Shown here piece by piece: positions 6,218 through 13,519 of a stretch of DNA of 15,553 bases (the first letter of the stretch is position 1; each line of letters opens with the position of its first letter). The position numbers were made by a program, and so were the translations under genes. The notes below the pieces were generated by a model, which was not told where the DNA came from, made no database searches, and was given only the letters and a program-made list of their open reading frames with translations. This DNA comes from Victivallales bacterium (GTDB lineage Bacteria; Verrucomicrobiota; Lentisphaeria; Victivallales; UBA1829): contig JAEEQO010000051.1 in assembly GCA_016285335.1 (NCBI GenBank), positions 1-15,553 on the forward strand. The letters are read 5' to 3'.

Positions 6218-7555
6218 TTACGGATTGAAGCGGACCCAGTCGACTTCGATGTGGTTGCCGCTGCGCATGCTGATGTAGAGCGTGTGGACGCCGGTCGGGC
6301 TGGACTGGAGCGGGCACACGGCCTCGGTCCAGTCGGGCTTGCCCTGAACCGTCACGGAGGCGAGGAGCGGGCCCTCGGCGCCGTCGGCGCGGATGTCCAT
6401 GACGCCGCCCGCGGTGGAGTGGCAGCGGAGCGTGACGGACTTCAGCGGGGCGTCGCCGAAATCGACGCGGTCGTAGGTCAGGTAGATCGGACGGCGGTAT
6501 TCCGTGGTGTTCCAGAAGATCGCCTTCCATCCGTCGAACGTGCGGTCGGAGTTCAGGAAGTCGATCTTCACGTTCTCCGGTCCGATGCTGGAATAGCGGT
6601 CGATCTGGATCTCGCGCGTCGCCTTGGAGACGCCGACGCCGCGGAACGTGGGCTTCACGAGGTTGATCGTGCCGTCTTCGTTGAACGTGAGCTCGTCAAT
6701 GCAGACGGAGCGGTTCTTGTCGAAGTAGGGCGAATAGTCGTTGTGGTGGTAGAAGAGATACCATTTGCCGTTGAACTCGACCACGGAGTGGTGGTTGGTC
6801 CAGCACACGGTCTCGGACTGCTCCATGATCTTGCCCTTGTACTCGAACGGGCCGGTCGGGCTCTTGCCCATGCAGTACGCCAGCGTCTCGCGTTCCTTTT
6901 CGGCCCACGGGAACGTGAAGTAATAGATGCCGTTGCGCTTGAACATGAACGGGCCTTCCTTCATGCCGCTCTGCGGGGTGTTGTGCTGGATGCTGGTGGA
7001 GGGGCCGTCGAATTCCTTCATGTTGTCCTTCAGCTTCGCGATCTGCATGCCCATGCCGGACCAGATCAGGTACGGGGTGCCGTCGTCGTCGATGAAGATG
7101 CACGGGTCGATGCCGTTCGCGCCCTGGATGGGCTGCTCTTCCACGCGGAACGGGCCGTAGGGCTGGTCGGCGGTGGCGACGCCGATGCGGTTGTTCGCCG
7201 GGAAGTAGAAGTAGTATTTGCCGTCCTTCACGTTGCAGTCCGGCGCCCACATGCTGTAGGAACGCGTGTTCACCCAAGGCACATAGGTCTGGTCCACGAT
7301 TACGCCGTGGTCGACCCAGTCGACGAGGTTGTCGGAGGAGTACACGTGGTAGTCCGCCATGCAGAACCAGTCCTTGCGGTTGTAGTCGTACGGCGCCGGG
7401 ATGTCGTGCGACGGATACAGGTACACGCGTCCGTTGAAGACATGGGCGGACGGGTCGGCCGTGAAGTTGTCCCGGATGATCGGGTTCTGGGCCATGAGGG
7501 GCGCGGAGAGGAGCATCAGCGCGCCGGCGAGGATACCGAGGTTTTGCAGTTTCAT
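6218..7555 (-). CDS. Secreted glycoside hydrolase family 43 with C-terminal CBM6-like domain
   Basis: 445 residues. A Sec signal peptide (1-22, ending ...PLMA/QNP) sends it out of the cytoplasm. The GH43 five-bladed propeller spans roughly 25-315. The three family acids are visible: base Asp34 in 'FTADPSAHVF', Asp150 in 'GIDPCIFIDDDG', and acid Glu200 in 'MKEGPFMFKRNGIYYF'. Residues from about 318 to the end ('EIQIDRYSS' through 'HTLYISMRSGNHIEVDWVRF') look like a CBM6-type carbohydrate-binding sandwich. GH43 enzymes with this layout mostly cleave alpha-L-arabinofuranosides or beta-xylosides; the exact substrate cannot be read here. ATG 7555 was chosen for the signal peptide and an AGGA ribosome site at 7568-7565; the open frame upstream to 7681 is not protein-like. 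It is a single-gene unit with its own promoter and terminator, and there is no adjacent transporter or regulator. Confidence 0.85.
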   Translation of the reverse strand: MKLQNLGILAGALMLLSAPLMAQNPIIRDNFTADPSAHVFNGRVYLYPSHDIPAPYDYNRKDWFCMADYHVYSSDNLVDWVDHGVIVDQTYVPWVNTRSYSMWAPDCNVKDGKYYFYFPANNRIGVATADQPYGPFRVEEQPIQGANGIDPCIFIDDDGTPYLIWSGMGMQIAKLKDNMKEFDGPSTSIQHNTPQSGMKEGPFMFKRNGIYYFTFPWAEKERETLAYCMGKSPTGPFEYKGKIMEQSETVCWTNHHSVVEFNGKWYLFYHHNDYSPYFDKNRSVCIDELTFNEDGTINLVKPTFRGVGVSKATREIQIDRYSSIGPENVKIDFLNSDRTFDGWKAIFWNTTEYRRPIYLTYDRVDFGDAPLKSVTLRCHSTAGGVMDIRADGAEGPLLASVTVQGKPDWTEAVCPLQSSPTGVHTLYISMRSGNHIEVDWVRFNP

Positions 7556-7642
7556 ATACTTTTTTCCTACGGGTTTGGGGTGAAAGATGCAGTCGCCGGG
7601 AACGTGCCTGCGAAGGACGCGGAAACGTTTTTCCTGAACCAT

Positions 7643-7670
7643 ACTATACAGCCATGCGGCGAAAATGCAA
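7643..7670 (-). promoter_or_regulatory. Sigma70-type promoter of the GH43 gene
   Basis: On the minus strand TTGCAT (7670-7665) and TATAGT (7648-7643) are separated by 16 bp. The RNA would start near 7636, about 80 nt before the GH43 ATG. Confidence 0.5.
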
Positions 7671-7783
7671 TCCGCGGACACTGGAATAAATACTTGAAAG
7701 CATGTACTATTTCACAAAATGCAAAAATGCACTGCCGGGAGCTTCGAAGAACGGGGCGCTTTCCGGTCCGGCGTCACTGCGTT

Positions 7784-7813
7784 AAAAAGCCCGGCTCCGC
7801 GAGGGGACCGGGC
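7784..7813 (-). terminator. Intrinsic terminator of the low-complexity secreted protein gene
   Basis: On the minus strand a GC-rich hairpin (GCCCGG at 7813-7808 pairing with CCGGGC at 7794-7789, with further inner pairs) is followed directly by TTTTT (7788-7784). It sits about 73 nt past the stop codon at 7887. Confidence 0.72.
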
Positions 7814-7886
7814 ATCGGAAATAGGACTTGACTGTTTCTGTCCGCCGGGCGCGGATGACCGGACCGGCGGAGCGTTTCGTTTGCGT

Positions 7887-8555
7887 TTACGGACGGACGA
7901 CGATCGTGCGGGGAGCTCCCGGAGGCGGGACCCATCTCGGCGGCGCGGCCGGACGGACGCCGTGCCCGCCCCAGACCCAGGTCTCGTCGTAGAAGAACCA
8001 TCCCTCGTAGTACGGGACGTACGTGCCGTTGAAGCTGCTGTAGCTGTATTCCGGCACCGCGACCGTGGTCGTAGTTGTCACCGCGGGCGTGTTGCTTACG
8101 ATCGGCGTCGTGGTTACAACCGGTGTCGTGGTTACAACCGGTGTCGTGGTTACAACCGGTGTCGTGGTCACGACCGGCGTGGTGGTCACGACCGGCGTGG
8201 TGGTCACGACGGGCGTGGTGGTCACGACGGGCGCGGGCTGGGTGACGACGACCGTGGGCTGGGTGACGACGGTCCTGGTCCTGGTGACAACGCGCGGCGG
8301 GGGCGGAGGCCCGAAGATCGCATTCAGGGCGCCGACTGATGCGCCGACCAGGTGCACGATATCGGTCGCGAGCATGATGCCGCTGTTCGGATGAGGCCCG
8401 TGGCCGCCGGGGCCGCCGGGTCCGCCGTGACCGCCGGGTCCGCCGGGTCCGCCGGGTCCGCCGCGGCGTCCCTGCGCGAATGCTTCCGCCGGAGAGAGGA
8501 TTACCGCCGCAGCGAATGCGGCGCCGATGAGGACAGTTCTTGTGATGTTCTTCAT
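7887..8555 (-). CDS. Small secreted low-complexity protein with Gly-Pro-Gly and (PVVTTT)n repeats
   Basis: 222 residues, family not recognised. A Sec signal peptide covers 1-27 (ending AEAFA/QG). Next come a Gly/Pro/His tract (29-54, units such as GGPGGPGGHG) and a short hydrophobic segment 'GIMLATDIVHLVGASVGALNAIFG' split around 59-82. PPPPP follows, then a Thr/Val-rich region dominated by PVVTTT hexapeptides (109-150). The end is aromatic and proline-rich, with 'YYEGWFFYDETWVWGGHG' (182-199) and then PP-rich residues. It is thus an extracytoplasmic, possibly surface or envelope, protein; Thr-rich repeats could be flexible spacers or glycosylation sites, which is speculation. ATG 8555 has an AGGAG site at 8568-8564 with good spacing and starts the signal peptide; the AT-rich open frame upstream is the promoter region. 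Its own promoter and terminator make it a single-gene unit. That it is a real gene is well supported; its function is unknown. Confidence 0.78.
   Translation of the reverse strand: MKNITRTVLIGAAFAAAVILSPAEAFAQGRRGGPGGPGGPGGHGGPGGPGGHGPHPNSGIMLATDIVHLVGASVGALNAIFGPPPPPRVVTRTRTVVTQPTVVVTQPAPVVTTTPVVTTTPVVTTTPVVTTTPVVTTTPVVTTTPVVTTTPIVSNTPAVTTTTTVAVPEYSYSSFNGTYVPYYEGWFFYDETWVWGGHGVRPAAPPRWVPPPGAPRTIVVRP
8088..8231. repeat. Eight 18-bp tandem repeats inside the low-complexity gene
   Basis: Eight consecutive 18-bp units, beginning at 8088, 8106, 8124 and so on, fit the pattern 'YGTSGTGGTYACRACSGG' read on the plus strand. The first unit is the most diverged. Units at 8124 and 8142 are identical and that at 8106 differs from them by one base; units at 8196 and 8214 are also identical. 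Each unit encodes one hexapeptide of the PVVTTT type on the minus strand, so copy-number change would keep the reading frame. Confidence 0.9.
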
Positions 8556-8625
8556 GGTCTTGTCTCCTGTGTTGAGAGTTGAAAAGGATAAATTCGACAA
8601 CCGAAATCTTCTATGCTCTAATAAA

Positions 8626-8653
8626 AATATAATCCGAATAATTTGTTTTTCAA
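8626..8653 (-). promoter_or_regulatory. Sigma70-type promoter of the low-complexity secreted protein gene
   Basis: On the minus strand TTGAAA (8653-8648) and TATATT (8631-8626) are separated by 16 bp, in a strikingly AT-rich patch (about 8580-8715, including a run of eight T at 8675-8682). The start near 8619 leaves a leader of about 63 nt before the ATG at 8555. Confidence 0.6.
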
Positions 8654-8801
8654 ATCTGTTTCTAAACTTTTTTCGATTTTTTTTGAAAAACCGAATTGTT
8701 AAGTTCAAAATGAATACCGCGTCATAATCCCCGCGGATGCCTGCCGCTTGATTCTGCCGAAAAAAGCGTCGACAAAAAGCGATGAAAAAAAAGGGCGGCA
8801 C

Positions 8802-8830
8802 TGGAAACATACCTTCGAGCGAAGTATATT
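8802..8830 (+). promoter_or_regulatory. Candidate promoter of the ABC exporter pair with a palindrome in its spacer
   Basis: TATATT (8825-8830) lies 17 bp after a weak -35 candidate TGGAAA (8802-8807). The interrupted palindrome ATAC-c-TTCG-AG-CGAA-GTAT (8809-8827) fills the spacer, where a repressor or a MerR-type activator could act. The predicted RNA start (near 8837) falls on the chosen start codon. Confidence 0.35.
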
Positions 8831-8835
8831 ATACC

Positions 8836-10764
8836 ATGATGAATACGCCCGGAACACAACAGAATGAACAGAACTCGCCTGACCGTGCCGGCGAAAAGGA
8901 TGCCTCCACGCTCACTTCGGCGGGGCTGGTCCGCATCTTCCTGCGCGGCAGCAAACGCTGGTTCGCGCTGGCTGCCGTCCTGACCTCGCTGGTCTCCCTC
9001 TTCGAGCTGCTCAATCCGCAGATCATCCGGTTCACGGTCGACTCCGTGCTGGGCGGGAAGGAGCCGGAATCCGGCGGCCTGATGTCCGTCCTGCCGGAGC
9101 TGATGGGCGGCGTGGAGTTCATCCGGGGGCATCTCTGGGTGTCGGCGTGCGCCGTCCTGATCGTGTCGGCGGCCTCGCTCGTCTGCCGCTACCTCTTCCA
9201 GCTGACGAACGCGGTCGGAGCGGAGACGCTGGTGGAAACGATGCGGAACAGCCTGTTCGGGCACATCCAGCGTCTGCCGTTCGCCTGGCACATGTCGCAT
9301 CAGACAGGCGACATCATCCAGCGGTGCACTTCGGATGTCGACATGGTGAAGCGGTTCCTGTCCGACCAGCTCACGAGCATCTTCCGCATTATGATCCTGA
9401 TCGTGCTGTCGCTGGTGTTCATGTTCGGCATGAACGCCCGCCTGGCTGCGCTCGCGTCCATCGTAATCCCGCTCGTCGTGGGCGCGTCGTTCCTGTTCCA
9501 CCGGAAGATCGCCTCGCGGTTCCTGGAGTGCGACGAAAACGAGGGCAAGCTCTCGACGATCGTGCAGGAGAACCTGACCGGGGTGCGCGTGATCCGCGCG
9601 TTCGGCCGCGAACAGTACGAGGTCGCGAAGTTCGACGCGCAGAACAGATATTACGTGTCGCTGTGGGTGCGCCTGGGGCGCGTCCTGAGCCTGTTCTGGG
9701 TGACGGGCGACCTCATCAGCATGCTGCAGGTGCTGCTCCTGCTCGTCTGCGGCTCGGTCTTCGCGATCCGCGGCGAGCTGACCGCGGGCGAATTCATCGC
9801 GTTCCTGTCCTACAACGGCATGCTGATGTTCCCGATCCGCCACCTCGGGCGCATGATCTCCGAGCTCAGTAAGGCCGGGATCTCGCTGAAGCGCATCCGC
9901 GAGATCATGGCAGCGCCGGAGGAGGCCGATCTGCCGGACGCCCTCACGCCGCCGCTCGACGGCGACATCGTATTCGACCATGTGAGCTTCGGCTACGACG
10001 GCTGCCCGGAACTTCTGCACGACCTGTCGTTCACGATCCCGGCCGGCACGGTGTTCGGCATCCTCGGTGGCACGGGCAGCGGCAAATCCACGCTGGTGCA
10101 TCTGCTGTGCCGCCTGTACGACCTGAAGCCGGACAGCGGAAGCATTTCCATCGGTGGGGTCGACGTGGCGCAAATCCGGCGCGACCATCTTCGGCGCGGC
10201 GTCGGGATCGTCTTGCAGGAGCCGTTCCTCTTTTCCCGGACCATCGCGGAGAATATCGGGATCGCGGCGCCCGGCATTGGACTGGACGCGATCCGCGCCG
10301 CCGCCCGCACCGCCTGCGTCGAGGAGAGCATCGACCGGTTCAAGGACGGCTTCGACACGACCGTCGGCGAGCGCGGCGTGACGCTTTCCGGCGGGCAGAA
10401 ACAGCGCACTGCCATCGCGCGTCTGCTGGTCGGGCGTTCCCCGGTCATGATCTTCGACGATTCCCTGTCCGCGGTCGATGCCGAGACCGACGTGAAGATC
10501 CGCCATGCCCTGCGCCACGACTTTAAGGGGCGCACCGTCATCCTGATCTCGCACCGCATCGCCACGCTCATGGAGGCCGACCGCATCCTCGTGCTGTCCA
10601 ACGGCCGCATCGTCGAGACCGGCACCCACGACGAGCTCATGCGGACCGACGGCATCTACCGCAGGAACTACGAGCTTCAGATGAAGTCCCCCGAAGAGGG
10701 CGGGCTTGACGGCGCACCGTCAGATATTCCCTGCTCATTCGGCATGGAGGTGTGTCATGAGTGA
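8836..10764 (+). CDS. ABC exporter half-transporter, subunit with degenerate Walker B (heterodimer partner A)
   Basis: About 642 residues with the fused membrane-ATPase layout of multidrug/lipid exporters: six-helix membrane domain (about 30-350), then ATPase domain (about 375-620). Visible motifs are Walker A GGTGSGKS (411-418), Q-loop 'GIVLQEPFLF', signature LSGGQ (517-521), Walker B 'VMIFDDSLSAVD' and switch His573 in 'SHRIATL'. The catalytic Glu after Walker B is replaced by Asp542. Glu-to-Asp at this place marks the subunit that contributes the inactive site in heterodimeric exporters such as BmrCD, LmrCD and TM287/288. The next gene, overlapping by 8 nt, supplies the complementary half. 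The start is uncertain: ATG 8836 or 8839 follows a TATATT box but has no Shine-Dalgarno. ATG 8782 gives 660 residues and also lacks one. The cargo cannot be told. Confidence 0.85.
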   Translation: MMNTPGTQQNEQNSPDRAGEKDASTLTSAGLVRIFLRGSKRWFALAAVLTSLVSLFELLNPQIIRFTVDSVLGGKEPESGGLMSVLPELMGGVEFIRGHLWVSACAVLIVSAASLVCRYLFQLTNAVGAETLVETMRNSLFGHIQRLPFAWHMSHQTGDIIQRCTSDVDMVKRFLSDQLTSIFRIMILIVLSLVFMFGMNARLAALASIVIPLVVGASFLFHRKIASRFLECDENEGKLSTIVQENLTGVRVIRAFGREQYEVAKFDAQNRYYVSLWVRLGRVLSLFWVTGDLISMLQVLLLLVCGSVFAIRGELTAGEFIAFLSYNGMLMFPIRHLGRMISELSKAGISLKRIREIMAAPEEADLPDALTPPLDGDIVFDHVSFGYDGCPELLHDLSFTIPAGTVFGILGGTGSGKSTLVHLLCRLYDLKPDSGSISIGGVDVAQIRRDHLRRGVGIVLQEPFLFSRTIAENIGIAAPGIGLDAIRAAARTACVEESIDRFKDGFDTTVGERGVTLSGGQKQRTAIARLLVGRSPVMIFDDSLSAVDAETDVKIRHALRHDFKGRTVILISHRIATLMEADRILVLSNGRIVETGTHDELMRTDGIYRRNYELQMKSPEEGGLDGAPSDIPCSFGMEVCHE

Positions 10765-12595
10765 CGCTCCGCTCCATCGCGAATCCGAGTCCGCACGTCC
10801 GCATCTGCCGTGGTTCGGCATCCCCGCGCTCATCCCGTTCCTGAAACCGTTCCGGCGGCCCATGACCCTCATGGTGACGCTGTGCCTGACGGGCGGCTGC
10901 CTCGATATCTGCCTGCCGCTGTTCCAGCGTTATGCCATCGACCACTTCATTGCCGGGGAGACGCTCGACACGCTGCCCGCGTTCATCGCGCTCTATCTGC
11001 TGTTCATCACAGGTTCCTTCGTGCTGAATTACGGTGCGTTCTACCGCGCGTTCTTCATGGAGATGAACGTCTCGCTGGAGTTGCGCCGGGCCGCGTTCAA
11101 CCACCTGCAGACGCTTTCGTTCTCGTTCTTCAACCGCAACAGCGTCGGGTACATCCATTCGCGCGTGATGAGCGACACGGAGCGCATTTCCTCCCTCGTG
11201 TCGTGGCACGTGATGGAGGCGCTGTGGACCGTCATCTTCATGTTCGGCGCGCTCGCGATCATGTTCTCCATTCACTGGAAGCTCGCCTTGGGCGTGAGCC
11301 TGGTGCTGCCGGTCGCGGCCGTCGTGATCGTGCTGTTCCAGCGGGCTCTGTTCCATGTCAACAAGAAGATCCGCGAGCTCAATTCCCGCATCACGGGGGA
11401 TTTCAACGAGGGCATCACGGGGGCGCGGACGATCAAGACGCTTGTGGCGGAGGACCGCGTGTGCGGCGACTTCAGGAAGGACACGCACGCCATGAAGCGC
11501 GCCTCGGTCCTCGGCATGCACTATCGCGCGCTTTTCGCCTCCGCGGTCTCGTTCGCATCCTCGCTGGCGCTTGCGATCGTGCTGTGGCGCGGCGGCCTGC
11601 TTTCGCGCGAGGGCGTGATGGAGATCGGCACGCTCTCCGTCTTCATGTCCTACGCCATCAGCATGATGGAGCCGTTCTTCTGGGTTTCCTCGGCGATCTC
11701 CGAGCTCATCGCGGCGCAGGTGAACATCGAACGTTTCTCCCGCCTGGTGAATGCCGCGTCGGACGTGGCGGATACGCCGGAAGTCGTGGCGAAATATGGC
11801 GACGCATTCCACCCGAGACGCGAAAACTGGGAGCCACTGTACGGCGAGGTCGAGTTCCGCGACGTGTCGTTCCGCTATCCGGACGGCGACGAGACGATCC
11901 TGGAGCATTTCAACCTGAAGGTGCCGCAGGGCGCGAATGTCGCGCTCGTGGGCGAGACCGGCGCGGGCAAATCCACGCTCGTGAACCTCGTGTGCCGTTT
12001 CTTCGAACCGACCGCCGGACAGATTCTGGTCGACGGCCGCGACGTGCGCGAACGCTCCCAGCTCTGGCTGCACAGTCACATCGGCTACGTCCTGCAGACC
12101 CCGTATCTATTCTCCGGTACCGTACGCGAAAACCTCCTGTACGGCAACCCGGACGCCACGGAGGAACAGATCGCGCTCGCCGTCAGGCGCGTTTCCGCAG
12201 ACCGCGTGATCGCGCGTATGGGCAACGGCCTGGACAGTCAGGTGGGCGAATGCGGCGACCTGCTTTCCACCGGCGAAAAACAGCTCATCTCGTTCGCGCG
12301 CGCCATCCTCGCCGACCCGCGCATTCTGGTGCTGGACGAGGCGACTTCCTCGGTCGACACCATGACCGAAAAGATGATCCAGGATGCCATCGGCGAGGTC
12401 ACGCGCGGTCGCACGTCATTCGTGATCGCGCACCGCCTGTCCACCATTCGCAGTGCGGACCTGATCCTGGTCATGAAGGACGGCCGTGTGGTCGAAAGCG
12501 GCACGCACGAGGCGCTGATGCGTGCCCGCGGGTATTACCATTCGCTCTACACGAAGCAGTTCGAGCTTGAGGCTGTGAAGGACCTCTCCATCTGA
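10757..12595 (+). CDS. ABC exporter half-transporter, catalytic subunit with degenerate signature (heterodimer partner B)
   Basis: 612 residues: a six-helix membrane domain (about 25-325) followed by an ATPase domain (about 360-600). Motifs are Walker A GETGAGKS (399-406), Q-loop 'GYVLQTPYLF', Walker B 'ILVLDEATSSVD' with intact catalytic Glu528, and switch His559 in 'AHRLSTI'. The signature is LSTGE (503-507) instead of LSGGQ. In a dimer with the upstream gene product, this LSTGE would face the partner's Asp542 site, giving one degenerate and one consensus ATP site; the consensus site uses this Walker A/B and the partner's LSGGQ. ATG 10757 overlaps the upstream gene by 8 nt and has GGAGG at 10746-10750, so the two are almost certainly co-expressed. 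It resembles MdlB/YheH/BmrD-like subunits. Substrate unknown: drug, lipid or peptide are all possible. Confidence 0.87.
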   Translation: MSDAPLHRESESARPHLPWFGIPALIPFLKPFRRPMTLMVTLCLTGGCLDICLPLFQRYAIDHFIAGETLDTLPAFIALYLLFITGSFVLNYGAFYRAFFMEMNVSLELRRAAFNHLQTLSFSFFNRNSVGYIHSRVMSDTERISSLVSWHVMEALWTVIFMFGALAIMFSIHWKLALGVSLVLPVAAVVIVLFQRALFHVNKKIRELNSRITGDFNEGITGARTIKTLVAEDRVCGDFRKDTHAMKRASVLGMHYRALFASAVSFASSLALAIVLWRGGLLSREGVMEIGTLSVFMSYAISMMEPFFWVSSAISELIAAQVNIERFSRLVNAASDVADTPEVVAKYGDAFHPRRENWEPLYGEVEFRDVSFRYPDGDETILEHFNLKVPQGANVALVGETGAGKSTLVNLVCRFFEPTAGQILVDGRDVRERSQLWLHSHIGYVLQTPYLFSGTVRENLLYGNPDATEEQIALAVRRVSADRVIARMGNGLDSQVGECGDLLSTGEKQLISFARAILADPRILVLDEATSSVDTMTEKMIQDAIGEVTRGRTSFVIAHRLSTIRSADLILVMKDGRVVESGTHEALMRARGYYHSLYTKQFELEAVKDLSI

Positions 12596-12606
12596 TCCTC
12601 GGGCGC

Positions 12607-12638
12607 AAAAAAAACGGCCTCCGGCGAACCGGAGACCG
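12607..12638 (-). terminator. Strong intrinsic terminator of the rfb operon
   Basis: On the minus strand a 10-bp stem (12638-12629 with 12624-12615, one G-T pair) closes a TTCG tetraloop and is followed at once by eight T (12614-12607). It lies 29 nt after the rfbD stop. On the plus strand the run of A precedes the stem, so it is oriented for rfb; the stem may still help end the convergent ABC transcript. Confidence 0.85.
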
Positions 12639-12667
12639 TACGATTTCGGGGGAAAGAAAGGCGGACT

Positions 12668-13519
12668 TCAGCTGAGAAATTCGCTTTTCATGAACTCCGC
12701 GAGGGCGTCGTGCCAGTCGGGCATCGGGGGGAGCCCGGCGAGGCGGAGCATCATCTTGTCGAGGCGGGAGTTTTTCGGGCGCGGCGCCGGACGCGGGAAT
12801 TCGTCGGTCGTGCAGGGGGAAACGGCCTGCGTTTTACCGGCGAGGCGGAAGATCTCCTGCGCGAACTCGAACCACGTGGCTTCGCCCTCGCAGGTGAGGT
12901 GGAACGTGCCGACGAGTTCCGGTTTCGCGAGGATGTTGCGGAGCTGACGCGCCACGGCGGTCGTCGAGGTCGGGTTGCCGTGCTGGTCCGCCACGACTTT
13001 CAGCATCGGGCGCGTGCCGTCGGCGAGCGACATCATCGCGTGGACGAAGCTCGGTCCGCCGTGTCCGTACAGCCACGAAATGCGGCAGATCACATGATTG
13101 GGGCAATGCGTCCGCACGGCTTCTTCGCCCGCGAACTTGCTTTTGCCGTAGACCGTGGCGCCGCCGGTCGCCCGGTCGAATTCGTTGTACGGGCGGTCGG
13201 AATCGCCGTCGAACACGTAGTCGGTGGAAATGGCGACAAGGCGTACTCCGTGTCGGTTGCACGCGGCGGCGACGTTCGCCGTGCCGAACGCGTTCAGCTT
13301 GTATGCGAACTCGATTTCGCTCTCGCACTTGTCGACCGCGGTCATGGCGGCGCAATGGATCACTGCGTCGGGCTTGTGCTGCGCCAGAAACGCGTCGAAT
13401 CCGGCGGCGTCGGTGATGTCGGCCTCGGGCAGGTCGGCGATCACGAGTTCGCAGTCCGCGAACTCCTGCTGGAGCGTGCGTCCGAGCATGCCTTTCCCGC
13501 CGGTGATCAGGAGCTTCAT
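12668..13519 (-). CDS. rfbD: dTDP-4-dehydrorhamnose reductase
   Basis: 283 residues, the usual length. It performs the last step of dTDP-L-rhamnose synthesis, reducing dTDP-4-keto-L-rhamnose with NAD(P)H in the cytoplasm. It has the short-chain dehydrogenase layout: nucleotide-binding 'TGGKGMLG' (6-13), 'HCAAMTAVDKCE' (55-66), 'ISTDYVFDG' (97-105), catalytic Tyr124 and Lys128 in 'VYGKSKFAGE', and the substrate-side 'RISWLYG' segment. ATG 13519 overlaps the rfbC stop in an ATGA arrangement and begins directly with the beta-strand '[10 protein letters not shown]'. The longer open frame upstream is the rfbC region read in another frame. It is last in the operon, just before a strong terminator. 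Confidence 0.93.
   Translation of the reverse strand: MKLLITGGKGMLGRTLQQEFADCELVIADLPEADITDAAGFDAFLAQHKPDAVIHCAAMTAVDKCESEIEFAYKLNAFGTANVAAACNRHGVRLVAISTDYVFDGDSDRPYNEFDRATGGATVYGKSKFAGEEAVRTHCPNHVICRISWLYGHGGPSFVHAMMSLADGTRPMLKVVADQHGNPTSTTAVARQLRNILAKPELVGTFHLTCEGEATWFEFAQEIFRLAGKTQAVSPCTTDEFPRPAPRPKNSRLDKMMLRLAGLPPMPDWHDALAEFMKSEFLS

Larger units (their letters stand above)
7556..7886. other. 331-bp intergenic region upstream of the GH43 gene
   Basis: It holds the GH43 leader and promoter (to about 7670) and the terminator of the neighbouring low-complexity gene (7784-7813). Between them, 7671-7783 is locally AT-rich up to about 7735, as expected upstream of a promoter. It contains TGCAAAAATGCA at 7720-7731, a short inverted arrangement that could be a regulator site but is too short to call. 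I see no gene here on either strand. Confidence 0.5.

Noticed and set aside
7720..7731. TGCAAAAATGCA upstream of the GH43 promoter as an operator
   Set aside because: Too short and AT-rich to separate from chance without comparison to relatives.
6251..7831. Plus-strand open frame of 526 codons opposite the GH43 gene
   Set aside because: Antisense shadow: Val/Arg/Asp/His-rich with no domain, while the minus strand encodes GH43 with all three catalytic acids.
8088..8231. Regular 18-bp repeats considered as a CRISPR array
   Set aside because: Units are contiguous with no spacers, are in frame, and encode a hexapeptide inside a secreted protein.
7719..8339. Plus-strand frame with Arg-Gly-Gly-His repeats
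   Set aside because: It is the antisense of the PVVTTT repeat region; the minus strand has signal peptide, ribosome site, promoter and terminator.
8722..10629. Minus-strand open frame of 635 codons opposite the first ABC gene
   Set aside because: Low-complexity Arg/Asp/His/Gln composition and no motif; the plus strand has complete ABC motifs.
10637..12570. Long open frames on both other frames over the second ABC gene (minus 10637-12079, plus 10810-12570)
   Set aside because: Arg/Pro/His-rich shadows without start signals; the exporter frame contains Walker A, Walker B and switch His.
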